Origin: JBDHAC01 sp039588215
GTDB lineage: Bacteria > Gemmatimonadota > Gemmatimonadetes > Palauibacterales > Palauibacteraceae
Assembly (NCBI GenBank): GCA_039588215.1
Contig: JBDHAD010000016.1
Location: forward strand, 62,001 to 126,000
Direction: 5' to 3'
Length of the DNA stretch: 64,000 nucleotides
In this document: positions 1 to 8,280 of the stretch, piece after piece
Numbering within the stretch: the first letter of the stretch is position 1
Layout: each line of letters begins with the position of its first letter
Notes under the pieces: model-generated
Databases searched by the model: none
What the model was told of the DNA's origin: nothing
The model's input: only the letters and a program-made list of their open reading frames with translations
Position numbers and translations under genes: made by a program

Positions 1-24
1 CTTGTTTCGATCTGGAGGAATACA

Positions 25-2331
25 ATGCGACTTCGCGTCGCTTTACTCGCCACCTTGGTGTCCGCGGCGGGGGTCACGGCTCAGCAGACTCCGCGAGCCC
101 TGACCGCGGACGACTACGCCCGCGCCGAGAGCTTCCTCTCGTCCAACACCAATCCGCTCGTGTTCGGTGGCGCGGTGAGCCCCACCTGGATGGAGGACGG
201 ACGGTTCTGGTACCGGAATCGGTTCTCGGGGGGCGAAGAGGTCGTCATCGTCGATCCGGATGCGCGCACACGGGCGCGGGCTTTCAACCACGAGAGGTTG
301 GCCGCCGCGCTCACGTCGGTCACGGACACGGTGTTCACCGCCTTCGCGCTTCCGCTGCGCGGGTTCGAGCTCGGGGATGGGACTGCGGCGTTCGAAATCG
401 GCGACAATGGGTATTCCTGCGATCTCCAGTCCTACCGTTGCCGGGTGGCGGCTCAGAATGAGTTCGCGGCCACCCGAAACGACGTCGTCTCGCCGGACGC
501 TTCGATGGCCGCCTTCATTCGAGCCCACGACCTCTGGGTGCGGGACCTGCAGACGGGCGAGGAGACCCGCCTCACGACGGACGGCGTGGAAGACTTCGGA
601 TACGCCACCAACAACGCCGGGTGGGCCCGTAGCGAGCGCCCCGTGCTGAAGTGGTCCCCCGATTCCAGGAAGATCGCCACCTTCCAGCACGATGGTCGCG
701 GTGTGCGGATGATGTACCTCGTCCGCACCGTGGTAGGCCCGCCGGAGCTGGACGCGTGGCGATACCCCTTCCCGGGGGACTCGCTGATCTTCCGCATGCA
801 CCGGGTGATCATCGACCTCGATGCCCCGGAGGACGGCCGAGTGGTGCGCCTACAGAGGCCACCAGACCCGCACCGCTCGACGGTGTGTGATCACGTCTCC
901 TGCCGCGGGACGTTCGCCGATGTCGAATGGAGCGCTGACGGCTCACGGCTCGCGTTCGTCTCCAGCTCGCGCGACCACAAGCGGGCCACGTTGCGGGTCG
1001 CGAACGCGGCCACCGGAGAGGTGCGCGACGTCCTCGAAGAGGTCGAGGAGACGTTCTACGAGTCAGGGGGCAACTGGCGCTTCCTGGCGGAGACCGACGA
1101 GGTGATCTGGTTCTCCCAGAGAGACAACTGGGGACACCTCTATCTGTACGACGCGGCCAGCGGCGAGCTGGTACGCCAGATCACGTCGGGCGATTGGAAC
1201 GTGAACCGGGTGCTGGCCGTCGATGAAGCGAACCGCACCGTTCTGTTCCTGGGAAACGGGCGCGAGGCCGGCGATCCCTACTTCCTCCATCTGTACCGCG
1301 TCAGTCTGGACGGTGGTGAGGTTCTCCTGCTCACGCCCGATAGCGCGAATCACACTATTTCGCTTTCTCCGAGTGGAGAGCACTTCGTCGACAGCTACTC
1401 CACCCCGACCCTTCCTCCCCTGAGCGTGGTCCGCGATATGGAGGGGAACGTCACCCAGACCTTGGAGGAGGCCGACATCTCGCGGCTGGTGCAGTCGGGT
1501 TGGGAGCCGCCTCTCCCCTTTATAGTAAAGGCGCGAGATGGTGAGACGGACCTGTACGGGCTGATGTTCTTGCCTCGGAATCTCGATCCCAAAGAGAAAT
1601 ATCCCGTCATCAACTACCTCTATCCGGGCCCGCAGACCGGCAGCGTGGGGAGTCGCAGCTTCCGGTCGTCGCACCGAGACCTCCAGGCTCTGGCGGCGCT
1701 GGGTTTCGTCGTGATCGAGTTGGATGCGATGGGCACACCCATGCGCTCGAAGGCCTTCCACGAAACGTACTACGGGAACATGGGCGACAACGGGCTGCCC
1801 GATCAGATCGCGGGAATCCGTCAGCTGGCCGACCGACACCCGTGGATCGATTTGGACCGGGTGGGGATCTACGGGCACTCTGGGGGCGGCTTCGCATCCA
1901 CGGACGGGATCCTGCGGTACCCGGATTTCTACAAGGTGGCGGTCTCTCAGGCCGGCAATCACGACAATCGGAACTACGAGGATGACTGGGGCGAGAAGTG
2001 GCAGGGGCTGCTGGAGGAGTACCCCGAAGGGGCCACGAATTACGACAACCAGGCCAACCAGCTCCTGGCGGAGAACCTGAAGGGAAAGCTTCTCATCGCC
2101 CACGGGACGATGGACAGCAACGTGCCCCCGTCCAACACGATGCTGGTCGTGGACGCCCTGATCGCGGCCAACAAGGACTTCGACCTCCTGCTCATGCCCA
2201 ACCGCGGCCACGGGTTCGGCAACGAACCGTATATGATGCGGCGGCGGTGGGATTACTTCGTGAGACACCTGTTGGGGGCGGAGCCGCCGGAGGGATACGA
2301 GATCGGGCAGGAGCGGCCGCTAGTGCCCTGA
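25..2331 (+). CDS. Secreted S9 family peptidase (dipeptidyl-peptidase IV-like)
   Basis: A 768-residue serine peptidase with an N-terminal signal peptide (about residues 1-20, ending near TAQQ), so it should act in the periplasm or outside the cell, cleaving dipeptides from peptide N-termini. Residues about 70-500 fit the DPP-IV beta-propeller, and about 530-750 are the alpha/beta hydrolase domain. The catalytic triad is visible as Ser619 in GHSGGG, Asp697 in GTMDSNV and His729 in NRGHGFG. A ribosome site GGAGG lies just before the ATG at 25. Length is normal for bacterial DPP-IV homologues. It is followed by a 178-base gap with its own candidate promoter, so it is probably the end of its unit. 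Family assignment is strong; substrate preference is not visible. Confidence 0.93.
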   Translation: MRLRVALLATLVSAAGVTAQQTPRALTADDYARAESFLSSNTNPLVFGGAVSPTWMEDGRFWYRNRFSGGEEVVIVDPDARTRARAFNHERLAAALTSVTDTVFTAFALPLRGFELGDGTAAFEIGDNGYSCDLQSYRCRVAAQNEFAATRNDVVSPDASMAAFIRAHDLWVRDLQTGEETRLTTDGVEDFGYATNNAGWARSERPVLKWSPDSRKIATFQHDGRGVRMMYLVRTVVGPPELDAWRYPFPGDSLIFRMHRVIIDLDAPEDGRVVRLQRPPDPHRSTVCDHVSCRGTFADVEWSADGSRLAFVSSSRDHKRATLRVANAATGEVRDVLEEVEETFYESGGNWRFLAETDEVIWFSQRDNWGHLYLYDAASGELVRQITSGDWNVNRVLAVDEANRTVLFLGNGREAGDPYFLHLYRVSLDGGEVLLLTPDSANHTISLSPSGEHFVDSYSTPTLPPLSVVRDMEGNVTQTLEEADISRLVQSGWEPPLPFIVKARDGETDLYGLMFLPRNLDPKEKYPVINYLYPGPQTGSVGSRSFRSSHRDLQALAALGFVVIELDAMGTPMRSKAFHETYYGNMGDNGLPDQIAGIRQLADRHPWIDLDRVGIYGHSGGGFASTDGILRYPDFYKVAVSQAGNHDNRNYEDDWGEKWQGLLEEYPEGATNYDNQANQLLAENLKGKLLIAHGTMDSNVPPSNTMLVVDALIAANKDFDLLLMPNRGHGFGNEPYMMRRRWDYFVRHLLGAEPPEGYEIGQERPLVP

Positions 2332-2428
2332 GGCATCCGCCCGGCGTTCGCTACGTGGCCTTGGGCGGGTTCCTGTCGGGTTGTTACGGCGTGTATTGGG
2401 TATTGGGGTGGATTTCGAGGTGCTACTC

Positions 2429-2456
2429 TTGCGAGACTCACTGAGCAACGTATTTT
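2429..2456 (+). promoter_or_regulatory. Candidate sigma70-type promoter upstream of the duplicated-domain protein
   Basis: TTGCGA at 2429-2434 and TATTTT at 2451-2456 are separated by 16 bases, and the next gene starts at 2510. The stretch 2380-2470 is noticeably more AT-rich than its surroundings. The match is imperfect. Confidence 0.4.
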
Positions 2457-2509
2457 TATGGGTTATCTTGTTTCCCTGTCCCGTTGACCTGTCCCCGGAG
2501 GATCTGCTC

Positions 2510-3256
2510 ATGAAGTGGAGGACCCTGCTGTTTGCCGTCGTGGCCGTTTTCGTGTTCGCCCCTCAGGCGGCCCAGTCTCAGACCCTCGTCGGCACGTACT
2601 ATCGCTGCAGCACCGCCTATGAAGGCGAAGCTGACTTCATCATGAACACCGTGCTCAGCGAGATCTTCGACCGTCACGCCGATGCGGGTGAGATCTCTGG
2701 CTGGGGTTGGGTCGAGCACCAGGCGGGTGGAGCCTGGCGCCGGATCCAGACCATCACGGCCCCAGATCGCTCCACGGTCTTGACCCAGTGGGGTCAGATC
2801 ATCGAGGAGATCGAGGACGAACACCCGAACGCGTGGCACCGATTCAACGAGATCTGTGACTCGCACGACGACTACATCTGGAATCTGGTTGCCGCCTCGG
2901 AGGGCAACGATCCGGGCGTCACGCCGGATGCCTGGGCGTCGACGTATTGGGTCTGCAACGAGAGGACCGAGTCCCGGGCCGATGAGCTCATGGAGCAGGT
3001 AGGCCCGGTGATCGACCAGCACGTCGCCGCCGGCCACCTTGGCGGTTGGGCTTGGTACGCGCACGACATCGGAGGCCGCTTCCGTCGCCTGATGACCCTC
3101 CAGGCCGCGGCGGATTTCGATGTGCTGGAGGGGCGGGAGATGTGGATCAACGATCTCCAGGCCAATCACGCCGAGCTCCTCGACGAGTTCAGCTCGATCT
3201 GCGGTGCGCACGTCGACTACCTGTGGGCCAACGGCCGCGCCGGCGACGACGACTAG
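2510..3256 (+). CDS. Secreted protein with two tandem copies of an unrecognised ~105-residue domain
   Basis: A 248-residue exported protein of unknown function. The ATG at 2510 was chosen because GGAGG sits about 8 bases upstream and the protein then begins with a clean signal peptide (MKWRTLLFAVVAVFVF...QAAQSQ). The mature part is an internal duplication, about residues 28-130 and 140-243. Both copies share TYY/TYW followed by C, then GWGWVEH / GWAWYAH, GG-x-RR / GG-RFRR, and IC-x-x-H-x-DY near the end. Each copy has two cysteines, so one disulfide per domain is possible. The spacing is highly regular. No known family was recognised. A strong hairpin follows at 3320-3345. Confidence 0.85.
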   Translation: MKWRTLLFAVVAVFVFAPQAAQSQTLVGTYYRCSTAYEGEADFIMNTVLSEIFDRHADAGEISGWGWVEHQAGGAWRRIQTITAPDRSTVLTQWGQIIEEIEDEHPNAWHRFNEICDSHDDYIWNLVAASEGNDPGVTPDAWASTYWVCNERTESRADELMEQVGPVIDQHVAAGHLGGWAWYAHDIGGRFRRLMTLQAAADFDVLEGREMWINDLQANHAELLDEFSSICGAHVDYLWANGRAGDDD

Positions 3257-3319
3257 AGCCGCCCAATCTCAGACGACAAGGGTCGTCGATTCTCAGACGA
3301 GTCACAGCGGAGAACAACC

Positions 3320-3345
3320 GAAAGCCCGCCAAACAGCGGGCTTTC
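3320..3345 (+). terminator. Strong hairpin, probable transcription terminator
   Basis: A perfect 10-base stem (GAAAGCCCGC at 3320-3329 with GCGGGCTTTC at 3336-3345) encloses a 6-base loop. It lies 64 bases after the stop at 3256. There is no long T run after the stem, so termination is likely but not certain. Confidence 0.65.
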
Positions 3346-3473
3346 GTGCATCCAGCGCCAGGAGAAAGGAAGAATCGCTCTCTAGAAACTTTTTTGCGAC
3401 GTGGTCTCGTATACACCTGTGCACTCAACCTGGTGTGCAGGGGACCAGTACGAACTAGACCTGGAGGGACGTC

Positions 3474-3653
3474 TTGAAAGACTGGAAGAAGCTGTCGCGA
3501 GCGTTGCTGCTCGCGGGCGGGCTCAACTGGGGCCTGATCGGACTGTTCGGGTTGAACCTCGTCGCGACGGTGTTCGGCCCGCTGGCGAGAATCGTCTACC
3601 TGGCAGTCGGTTGGGCGGCCGTTTACGCACTGGCCAACGGAAAGGACTCCTGA
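3474..3653 (+). CDS. DUF378 family small membrane protein
   Basis: A 59-residue protein starting at TTG (3474), five bases after GGAGGG at 3463-3468. It reads KDWKKLSRALLLAGGLNWG and continues as GLIGLFGLNLV...LARIVYLAVGWAAVYAL. The GGLNWGL / LFG-x-NLV / ARIVY-x-x-VG pattern is that of DUF378 proteins: two transmembrane helices, function unknown. Length matches the family. The stop codon lies within a small palindrome (GACTCC-TGAA-GGAGTC, 3645-3660). The membrane protein at 3682 follows after 28 bases, so the two may be co-transcribed. The non-ATG start and short length make this gene easy to miss. Confidence 0.8.
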   Translation: MKDWKKLSRALLLAGGLNWGLIGLFGLNLVATVFGPLARIVYLAVGWAAVYALANGKDS

Positions 3654-3681
3654 AGGAGTCTCAGGTCCCCGCTGTCCTGAC

Positions 3682-4413
3682 ATGATTCAACTGCGGAAGC
3701 TGATCGCGGTCGGCGCCCTGCTCGCGCTGGCCGGCCTGATCTGGACGCTGGAGCGAGGCTCCTATGGCGTCAATCCGCGATTGGTGATCGCCACCCGCGT
3801 GCTGCTCATCCCGTTGGGTGCCACCATCATCGGGTTGGTTCTCGAGAAGTACTGGGGACGGTGGCTGGCGCTCGCGGCCGCAGTAGTGGTCCTCCCCTGG
3901 GCGATCGTCCTGACCTTCGGGTTGCCGTCCGGCGCCCCCCTCGGGCAGCAAACCATCGCCTTGGTCGCCTCGGGGTTGCTGCTCGTGACCCTGACAGGTC
4001 GAGCCATGTTCGAGCGCTACGAGGCCAGGGCCGCGACGGACTGGAGCGGACCCCGCATGGGGCTCGTGCGCTGGACCATCATCCTGAACATCGCTTCCGC
4101 CGTGGCGCTCTCCCTGTTCGTGGCCGTATACCGCTACACGATCGAGTGGCACGTCGCGTTCCCCGCAGTGCTGATCGTCGCTCTCCTGGTGGGAGTCCTG
4201 CTCCTCGCTCGACAGAAGACGCTCGGACTGGTTCTGGTGGCGTTGAGCTGCGTCTTGTTCGTTCCGGCGGCGGTGTTCTTCGTGTGGATGGAATCGAGCT
4301 ACGCCGCGGGAGTACGGATCTTCGCAATGAGCTTCATCCCCGGTGTCGTAGCCGGGTGGGTCTGTCTGTTCGCCTTCGGGCGGCCCGTCTGGCGGGCACT
4401 TCGATCGGATTGA
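3682..4413 (+). CDS. Uncharacterised polytopic membrane protein
   Basis: A 243-residue integral membrane protein with about seven hydrophobic segments (roughly residues 5-22, 33-52, 57-80, 90-107, 126-148, 155-172 and 178-232). The soluble stretch around residues 108-122 is charged and likely cytoplasmic. No catalytic motif or known family was recognised. It probably shares a transcript with the DUF378 gene 28 bases upstream. No good ribosome site is seen close to the ATG, which fits coupling to that gene. It converges on the PrcB-like gene at 4446. Confidence 0.75.
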   Translation: MIQLRKLIAVGALLALAGLIWTLERGSYGVNPRLVIATRVLLIPLGATIIGLVLEKYWGRWLALAAAVVVLPWAIVLTFGLPSGAPLGQQTIALVASGLLLVTLTGRAMFERYEARAATDWSGPRMGLVRWTIILNIASAVALSLFVAVYRYTIEWHVAFPAVLIVALLVGVLLLARQKTLGLVLVALSCVLFVPAAVFFVWMESSYAAGVRIFAMSFIPGVVAGWVCLFAFGRPVWRALRSD

Positions 4414-4445
4414 GGTGAGATGGCGCTCGTCCCCCGGGCGGAGCG

Positions 4446-4973
4446 CTATGAGCAGTCGATCGTCCCGGTCTTCTCCACGAAGCTGACGCTGGAGGTGGTG
4501 CGGCGGACGAGGACAGCGACCGCCGGCGCCGTGATCACCTGAGTGGTGGCACACAGCGGACCCGGGGATGTCTCCATCACCACCGGGAAGAGAGTTCCGC
4601 TGTCCTCGAAAATGTCCTCGATGTCGATCGCATACCCACCGCTTGGGCGCTGCCCCATGGTCGCAGCGATCACCATCTCGCGGCCGAAGTCCACGTCCGG
4701 TGGCTCGGGCGGCGGCGCGACGTTGGCGTACAGCTCACGCCAGAAGGATCGCCACGCGGCCACATCCCGGATTACGAGACGTCGGCGGTCGGGTATGAGA
4801 CTGAAAGCCGAGCGGGCTCCTTCGATCGTCTCGAACAGGATCACGGAGGCTGCCTGTGGCACCCCCGGGGGAGGGGTCGGGGTCTCCGACCGATCCGCCG
4901 AGTTCAGCGAGCTACAGGAGAGGATGGCCAGAGCCACCACGGTAGAGGCGGCGAGCGAACCGATAGACATCAT
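4446..4973 (-). CDS. PrcB-like lipoprotein (protease complex subunit PrcB family)
   Basis: A 175-residue lipoprotein. The ATG pair at 4973/4970 follows GGAG and gives a signal ending in the lipobox-like ALAILSC; the longer upstream reading has no such signal. The C-terminal half (about residues 60-170) has the PrcB_C pattern: RLVIRD, WRSFWREL, VDFGREMVIAATMGQRPSGGY and VVMETSPGPLC. In oral treponemes PrcB is part of a protease complex; in most bacteria this small domain is an exported protein of unknown role. It is transcribed towards the membrane protein at 3682. The family call is good, the function unknown. Confidence 0.75.
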   Translation of the reverse strand: MMSIGSLAASTVVALAILSCSSLNSADRSETPTPPPGVPQAASVILFETIEGARSAFSLIPDRRRLVIRDVAAWRSFWRELYANVAPPPEPPDVDFGREMVIAATMGQRPSGGYAIDIEDIFEDSGTLFPVVMETSPGPLCATTQVITAPAVAVLVRRTTSSVSFVEKTGTIDCS

Positions 4974-5060
4974 ACATCTCCGCGCGGGTTGACCCCAGAA
5001 AACTAGCCCGGATCCGAGGATGATCCAAGCGGGGCGGACAACCAAGGTCCACCCGTCGAT

Positions 5061-5981
5061 TCACCAGCTGATGTACTTGTACATAAGTCGGATCAACCGG
5101 TACGCCTCGTCCATGGTTCGCGCGTCATACTCGACGGTCGTCCCGCTCACGCGACGCATGCCCGGTACGGCTTGCAGGATGTCGGCCCGCGTCGTGGTCG
5201 CGAAGCGCATACGGATCGTCACGGGCTCCTCTACGTGGAGCGGTCGCGCGGCCGCGAGGCCACTCAGCGCCTCGAGCGTCGTCGTGCGCAGTCGTTCCCT
5301 CACGACCTCGGGGTGATGGAGTCGGGCGACCGAGGAGCCGATTGCCTCCTTGGTGGCCACGGTCCGGACGTTGACCAGCTCCCGAAACTGAAGGGTGAAC
5401 GTCGAGTCGCCGCTTGCGAGGATTACCGGCACGCCGCGAGCTCCGGCGTAGTGCGCATTCAGGCCCCCTTCGCCGGCCTCCACGCCGTTGATCCACAGCC
5501 CCTTCACCGAGCCGGATCCGGTGTGGGCGAGAAAGCCGTTCTCCGTCCCTGCCCGCGCGTGATACCCGAGGAAGATCGCCGCATCGAACGACGCATCCAG
5601 CCCCTGCACCATGCCCAGCGGCTTGGTGTTCCCCTGGATGTACTGGACCCGCTCATCCAGCCGAGTGTGGAGGAGGTTCTGCATGTCGCCGTGCGAGTCG
5701 TTGACCAGGATCTCCGCCGGGCCATGCTCGAAGATCGCGGCGACCACCGCGTTCACCTCCGCGGTCATGAGCTCGCGGCCGAGCGCGTAGTCCTTGCCGG
5801 TACCGGAGGTCATCTTCGGCGTGCCGATGCCTCCGATCCCCTCCATGTCCACCGAAATGAAGATCTTGAGCGCGCCGTCCTGAGAGGGGCGGTCCTGCGC
5901 GTGAACCGGAGAGCGCGTGAAGGTACCGCAAAGACACGCGATAAAGGTGAGGCAGGAAACCAGGAGTCTGGGTCGAATCAT
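5061..5981 (-). CDS. Secreted M55 family D-aminopeptidase (DppA-like)
   Basis: A 306-residue zinc peptidase of the M55 (DppA) family, which removes D-amino acids such as D-Ala from peptides and is linked to use of peptidoglycan-derived peptides. A signal peptide (about residues 1-29) precedes the domain, so unlike Bacillus DppA this copy is exported. Family motifs are KIFISVDMEG (metal ligands D and E), NDSHGDM and GYHARAG. GGGAG lies about 8 bases before the ATG at 5981. Together with the D-aminoacylase-like genes at 11421 and 47103, it suggests scavenging of D-amino-acid compounds. Confidence 0.9.
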   Translation of the reverse strand: MIRPRLLVSCLTFIACLCGTFTRSPVHAQDRPSQDGALKIFISVDMEGIGGIGTPKMTSGTGKDYALGRELMTAEVNAVVAAIFEHGPAEILVNDSHGDMQNLLHTRLDERVQYIQGNTKPLGMVQGLDASFDAAIFLGYHARAGTENGFLAHTGSGSVKGLWINGVEAGEGGLNAHYAGARGVPVILASGDSTFTLQFRELVNVRTVATKEAIGSSVARLHHPEVVRERLRTTTLEALSGLAAARPLHVEEPVTIRMRFATTTRADILQAVPGMRRVSGTTVEYDARTMDEAYRLIRLMYKYISW

Positions 5982-6212
5982 CCGGAATCTCCCATTGGCT
6001 GGCGGCCGAATTGGCTGCTGGGCCGGCCGCTTGCGATGTGAATCGGCATACCGTCAGGTCGCCCCCCAAGGTCGTGGCTGAGAAGCGGTCACGCGAGGCT
6101 CTACCGCAGCTCCTCTCCCGGCGCCGGAACGCCGACCTCTGGCGCCATACGCCACTCCGCAGCACCGTATCCACCGTTTGGAAGCTCAATCCATTCACGA
6201 AAGGACGAAGAT

Positions 6213-6803
6213 ATGCGCCGACTAGCGGTCCCCGGCTTTCTGGCGGGAGTGCTCGCGCTCGCGGCCGTCGTTCCGGCCGCCGCCCAGGAAGCGGAGTCGG
6301 ATCTCCTCGCCGTCGGTGCCGTGGCTCCCGACTTCGAGCTACCGGGAGCGACGCGGTATGGCCTTCTGGAAAGCCCCATCCGCTTGAGCGACTATCGAGG
6401 CGAGACCGTCGTCCTGGCGTTTTTCTATCGAGTCAGGACGCCTGGGTGAACGGTGCAGATGAGAGCGTACCGTGATCAGTACGCAAGTCTTTTCAACGAG
6501 GGACGGAACGTCGTCCTGATCGGCATCTCGAACGATTCACCCGAGGAGCTCGGCTCCTGGCTCAAGGACGAGGATTTCCCGTTCGTATTCGCGAGCGATG
6601 CGGCCAACGACGGCACTACCTACACGGCATTCGGTGGTGGCCTGAGGGACAACAACATGGTCGAGAACCGGTCCGTGATCGTGGTCGGGCCCGACGGTCA
6701 GATCGCGGGCATCATCCCCCGATTCAACCAGGTCGATCCGCTGGCCTACGAAGAGCTCGCCGAGATCATCGACGAGGTGACGCCGGAACCGGAAGACCCG
6801 TAG
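6213..6803 (+). CDS. Probable selenocysteine-containing peroxiredoxin (AhpC/TSA, PrxQ-like)
   Basis: Read through the TGA at 6447-6449, this is a single 196-residue periplasmic peroxiredoxin: signal peptide (residues 1-25), APDFELPG, LSDYRGETVVLAFFYRVRTPG, then residue 79 (TGA), then TVQMRAYRDQY, GISNDSPEEL and a normal C-terminus (VVGPDGQIAG). Both halves are in the same frame. TGA stands exactly where the peroxidatic Cys of the TPGCT motif belongs. There is no cysteine anywhere in the mature protein, so residue 79 would be the only redox centre. A SECIS-like hairpin follows immediately (see the separate entry). The alternative is a nonsense mutation (TGC or TGT to TGA). AAGGA lies before the ATG. 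Its neighbours are thiol-redox genes. No selA/B/C/D is in the window. Confidence 0.75.
6447..6490 (+). promoter_or_regulatory. In-frame UGA plus SECIS-like hairpin
   Basis: After UGA at 6447-6449, a perfect 6-base stem GCGUAC (6465-6470) / GUACGC (6479-6484) encloses the loop CGUGAUCA. The loop begins 21 bases after the UGA and has G as its second base. Bacterial SECIS elements are described as hairpins just after the UGA, with the apical loop about 16-37 bases away and a G among the first loop bases, so this fits. A weaker mutually exclusive stem (ACGGUGC 6450-6456 with GUACCGU 6467-6473) also starts directly after the UGA. The element lies inside coding sequence, as expected for bacteria. 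Confidence 0.6.
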
Positions 6804-6839
6804 ACGGGAATGGGCGGGGGCCGAGCAGCTCCCGCCCTC

Positions 6840-7424
6840 TCAGCTCCCGCCCGACTCAGCCTTTCCCAGGACTCTCTTTACGGCGCTCATCAGATCCTGC
6901 TGCGCGCCGACGCCCGTGTACGCGACCTTTCCGTCTTGATCCAGGATGACGATCACCGACGTGGTCGGCGCCTCGTAGGCACGCACCGCGGCGCCCCGGC
7001 CGTCCCACAGGTACGGATAGCCAGGGTCGTGCCCCTCCACGTGCCGCTTCACCCGGCGGAGTGACTGCGAGACGGCGACCGCGACGGCAACCACGTTTAG
7101 CCGATCGCCGTAGGTGGCGTGAATCCGGTCGAGCTGTGGTTGGAGCGCCTCGCAGTTCTCGCACCAGCTGGCCCAGAACTCGATCAGGGTCGGCGCTCCA
7201 TCCACGTAGTCCAACAGCTGGACGGCGTTGCCATCCAGATCCTGAAGAGCCGCAGCCGGTGCCTGGGTTCCGATGGGGAGGCCGACCTCGCCCTCGCCCG
7301 CCTGGGCTCGAAGCCCGACCGGAACCAAACAGGCCACGAACACCAGGAGACCCGCTGGGATCATCGCACGGCGAAGAGGTATAGCACCTAACGATCCGGC
7401 ACTCCGAGGTGCGGTGCTCGTCAT
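6840..7424 (-). CDS. TlpA/ResA-like periplasmic thioredoxin-fold protein
   Basis: A 194-residue membrane-anchored or secreted thiol-disulfide protein. Hydrophobic residues about 22-40 (IPAGLLVFVACLVPVGL) form the signal or anchor. The thioredoxin domain follows (APAAALQDLDGNAVQLLDY, TLIEFWASWCENC). The redox pair is C88-E-N-C91, and the cis-Pro region is APTTSVIVILD. The ATG at 7424 was chosen because it overlaps the stop of the upstream CcdA-like gene by four bases (ATGA), meaning coupled translation. The likely role is accepting electrons from the CcdA-like transporter to reduce periplasmic disulfides, perhaps for cytochrome c maturation or for the neighbouring peroxiredoxin. Confidence 0.9.
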   Translation of the reverse strand: MTSTAPRSAGSLGAIPLRRAMIPAGLLVFVACLVPVGLRAQAGEGEVGLPIGTQAPAAALQDLDGNAVQLLDYVDGAPTLIEFWASWCENCEALQPQLDRIHATYGDRLNVVAVAVAVSQSLRRVKRHVEGHDPGYPYLWDGRGAAVRAYEAPTTSVIVILDQDGKVAYTGVGAQQDLMSAVKRVLGKAESGGS

Positions 7425-8155
7425 AGGTTGAAGCCCGCTCTGATGAAGTAGTATTCCGCCATTGCGATCATGATGACCGCCGCCACCCGTTTCATCCACA
7501 CCATCCACGGACCCGAACGCGGCAAGCGGGCCAAAGTTCCCGAAAAGATACCCACGACCACGAGCAGAGTCGTCATGCCGATCGAAAACACGAACAGGTA
7601 CACGAAGCCCATGAGCCCGGCCCGGGTGGCGGCCACCCACGTGAGGACGACCGCGAACGCCGGTGCTCCGCACGGTGCCGCCACGACTCCCGAGCTCGCC
7701 CCCAGCAGGAACACTCCCCCATAGGAGCCACCTCCACGCCGGGTCGCCCACTCCAGCAGGCGGCGCGGGATCGGTACCGGGAAGACGTCCAGCATGAATA
7801 GCGCGAACAGGATGAGAAGGTTGCCGATCGCTGCGAGCGCCCAGGGGTTGGCGCTGACCGTTCCGAACAGCGTGCCGGTAAGGCCGGCGATCATACCGAG
7901 GACGGCGTACAGCATCGCCATCCCGACCACATAAGTGAGTGTAAGTCCGACCGTGCGGCCGCGTGTCTGGTCTTCACGCGCGGTTCCGGTGATGATCGAC
8001 GCCGTGATCGGGATCATCGGGTAGATGCACGGCGTGAGGCTGGTGAGAACTCCCGCCACGAACAGCGTTCCCAACGCGAGCAGCGGGCTGTTCGAGAGAG
8101 CCTGGGAAAGCCCGCCCGACGGCTCTACCTGGAGCGACAGGAAAAAAAGATCCAT
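7421..8155 (-). CDS. CcdA/DsbD-like transmembrane electron transporter
   Basis: A 244-residue polytopic protein (six to seven helices) of the DsbD transmembrane/CcdA family, which carries reducing equivalents from cytoplasmic thioredoxin to the periplasm. The two membrane cysteines are present in SLTPCIYPMIPI (helix 1) and VAAPCGAPAF (helix 4), each beside prolines as in the family. The ATG at 8155 is preferred over the GTG one codon earlier. The stop overlaps the TlpA-like start (ATGA), so the two form a coupled pair. There is no fused DsbD N- or C-terminal domain; the separate TlpA-like protein takes that role. Confidence 0.9.
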   Translation of the reverse strand: MDLFFLSLQVEPSGGLSQALSNSPLLALGTLFVAGVLTSLTPCIYPMIPITASIITGTAREDQTRGRTVGLTLTYVVGMAMLYAVLGMIAGLTGTLFGTVSANPWALAAIGNLLILFALFMLDVFPVPIPRRLLEWATRRGGGSYGGVFLLGASSGVVAAPCGAPAFAVVLTWVAATRAGLMGFVYLFVFSIGMTTLLVVVGIFSGTLARLPRSGPWMVWMKRVAAVIMIAMAEYYFIRAGFNL

Positions 8156-8280
8156 CACGCGACGAGGGTGCGGAGAATCCGAGAGGAGCGCAAGCGCAGC
8201 GTGTCGGATAGCCGCGCCCGGACGCTCGGAATAACTTTAAGTAGTCCTGACAAGACGCATCGCTTCGACGGAGCTACGCT

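Noticed and set aside
1063..2268. 401-residue minus-strand open frame
   Set aside because: Shadow of the DPP-IV-like peptidase; no family features.
6213..6449. Treating the first half of the peroxiredoxin as a separate 78-residue protein
   Set aside because: It ends exactly at the catalytic position and the rest of the fold follows in the same frame.
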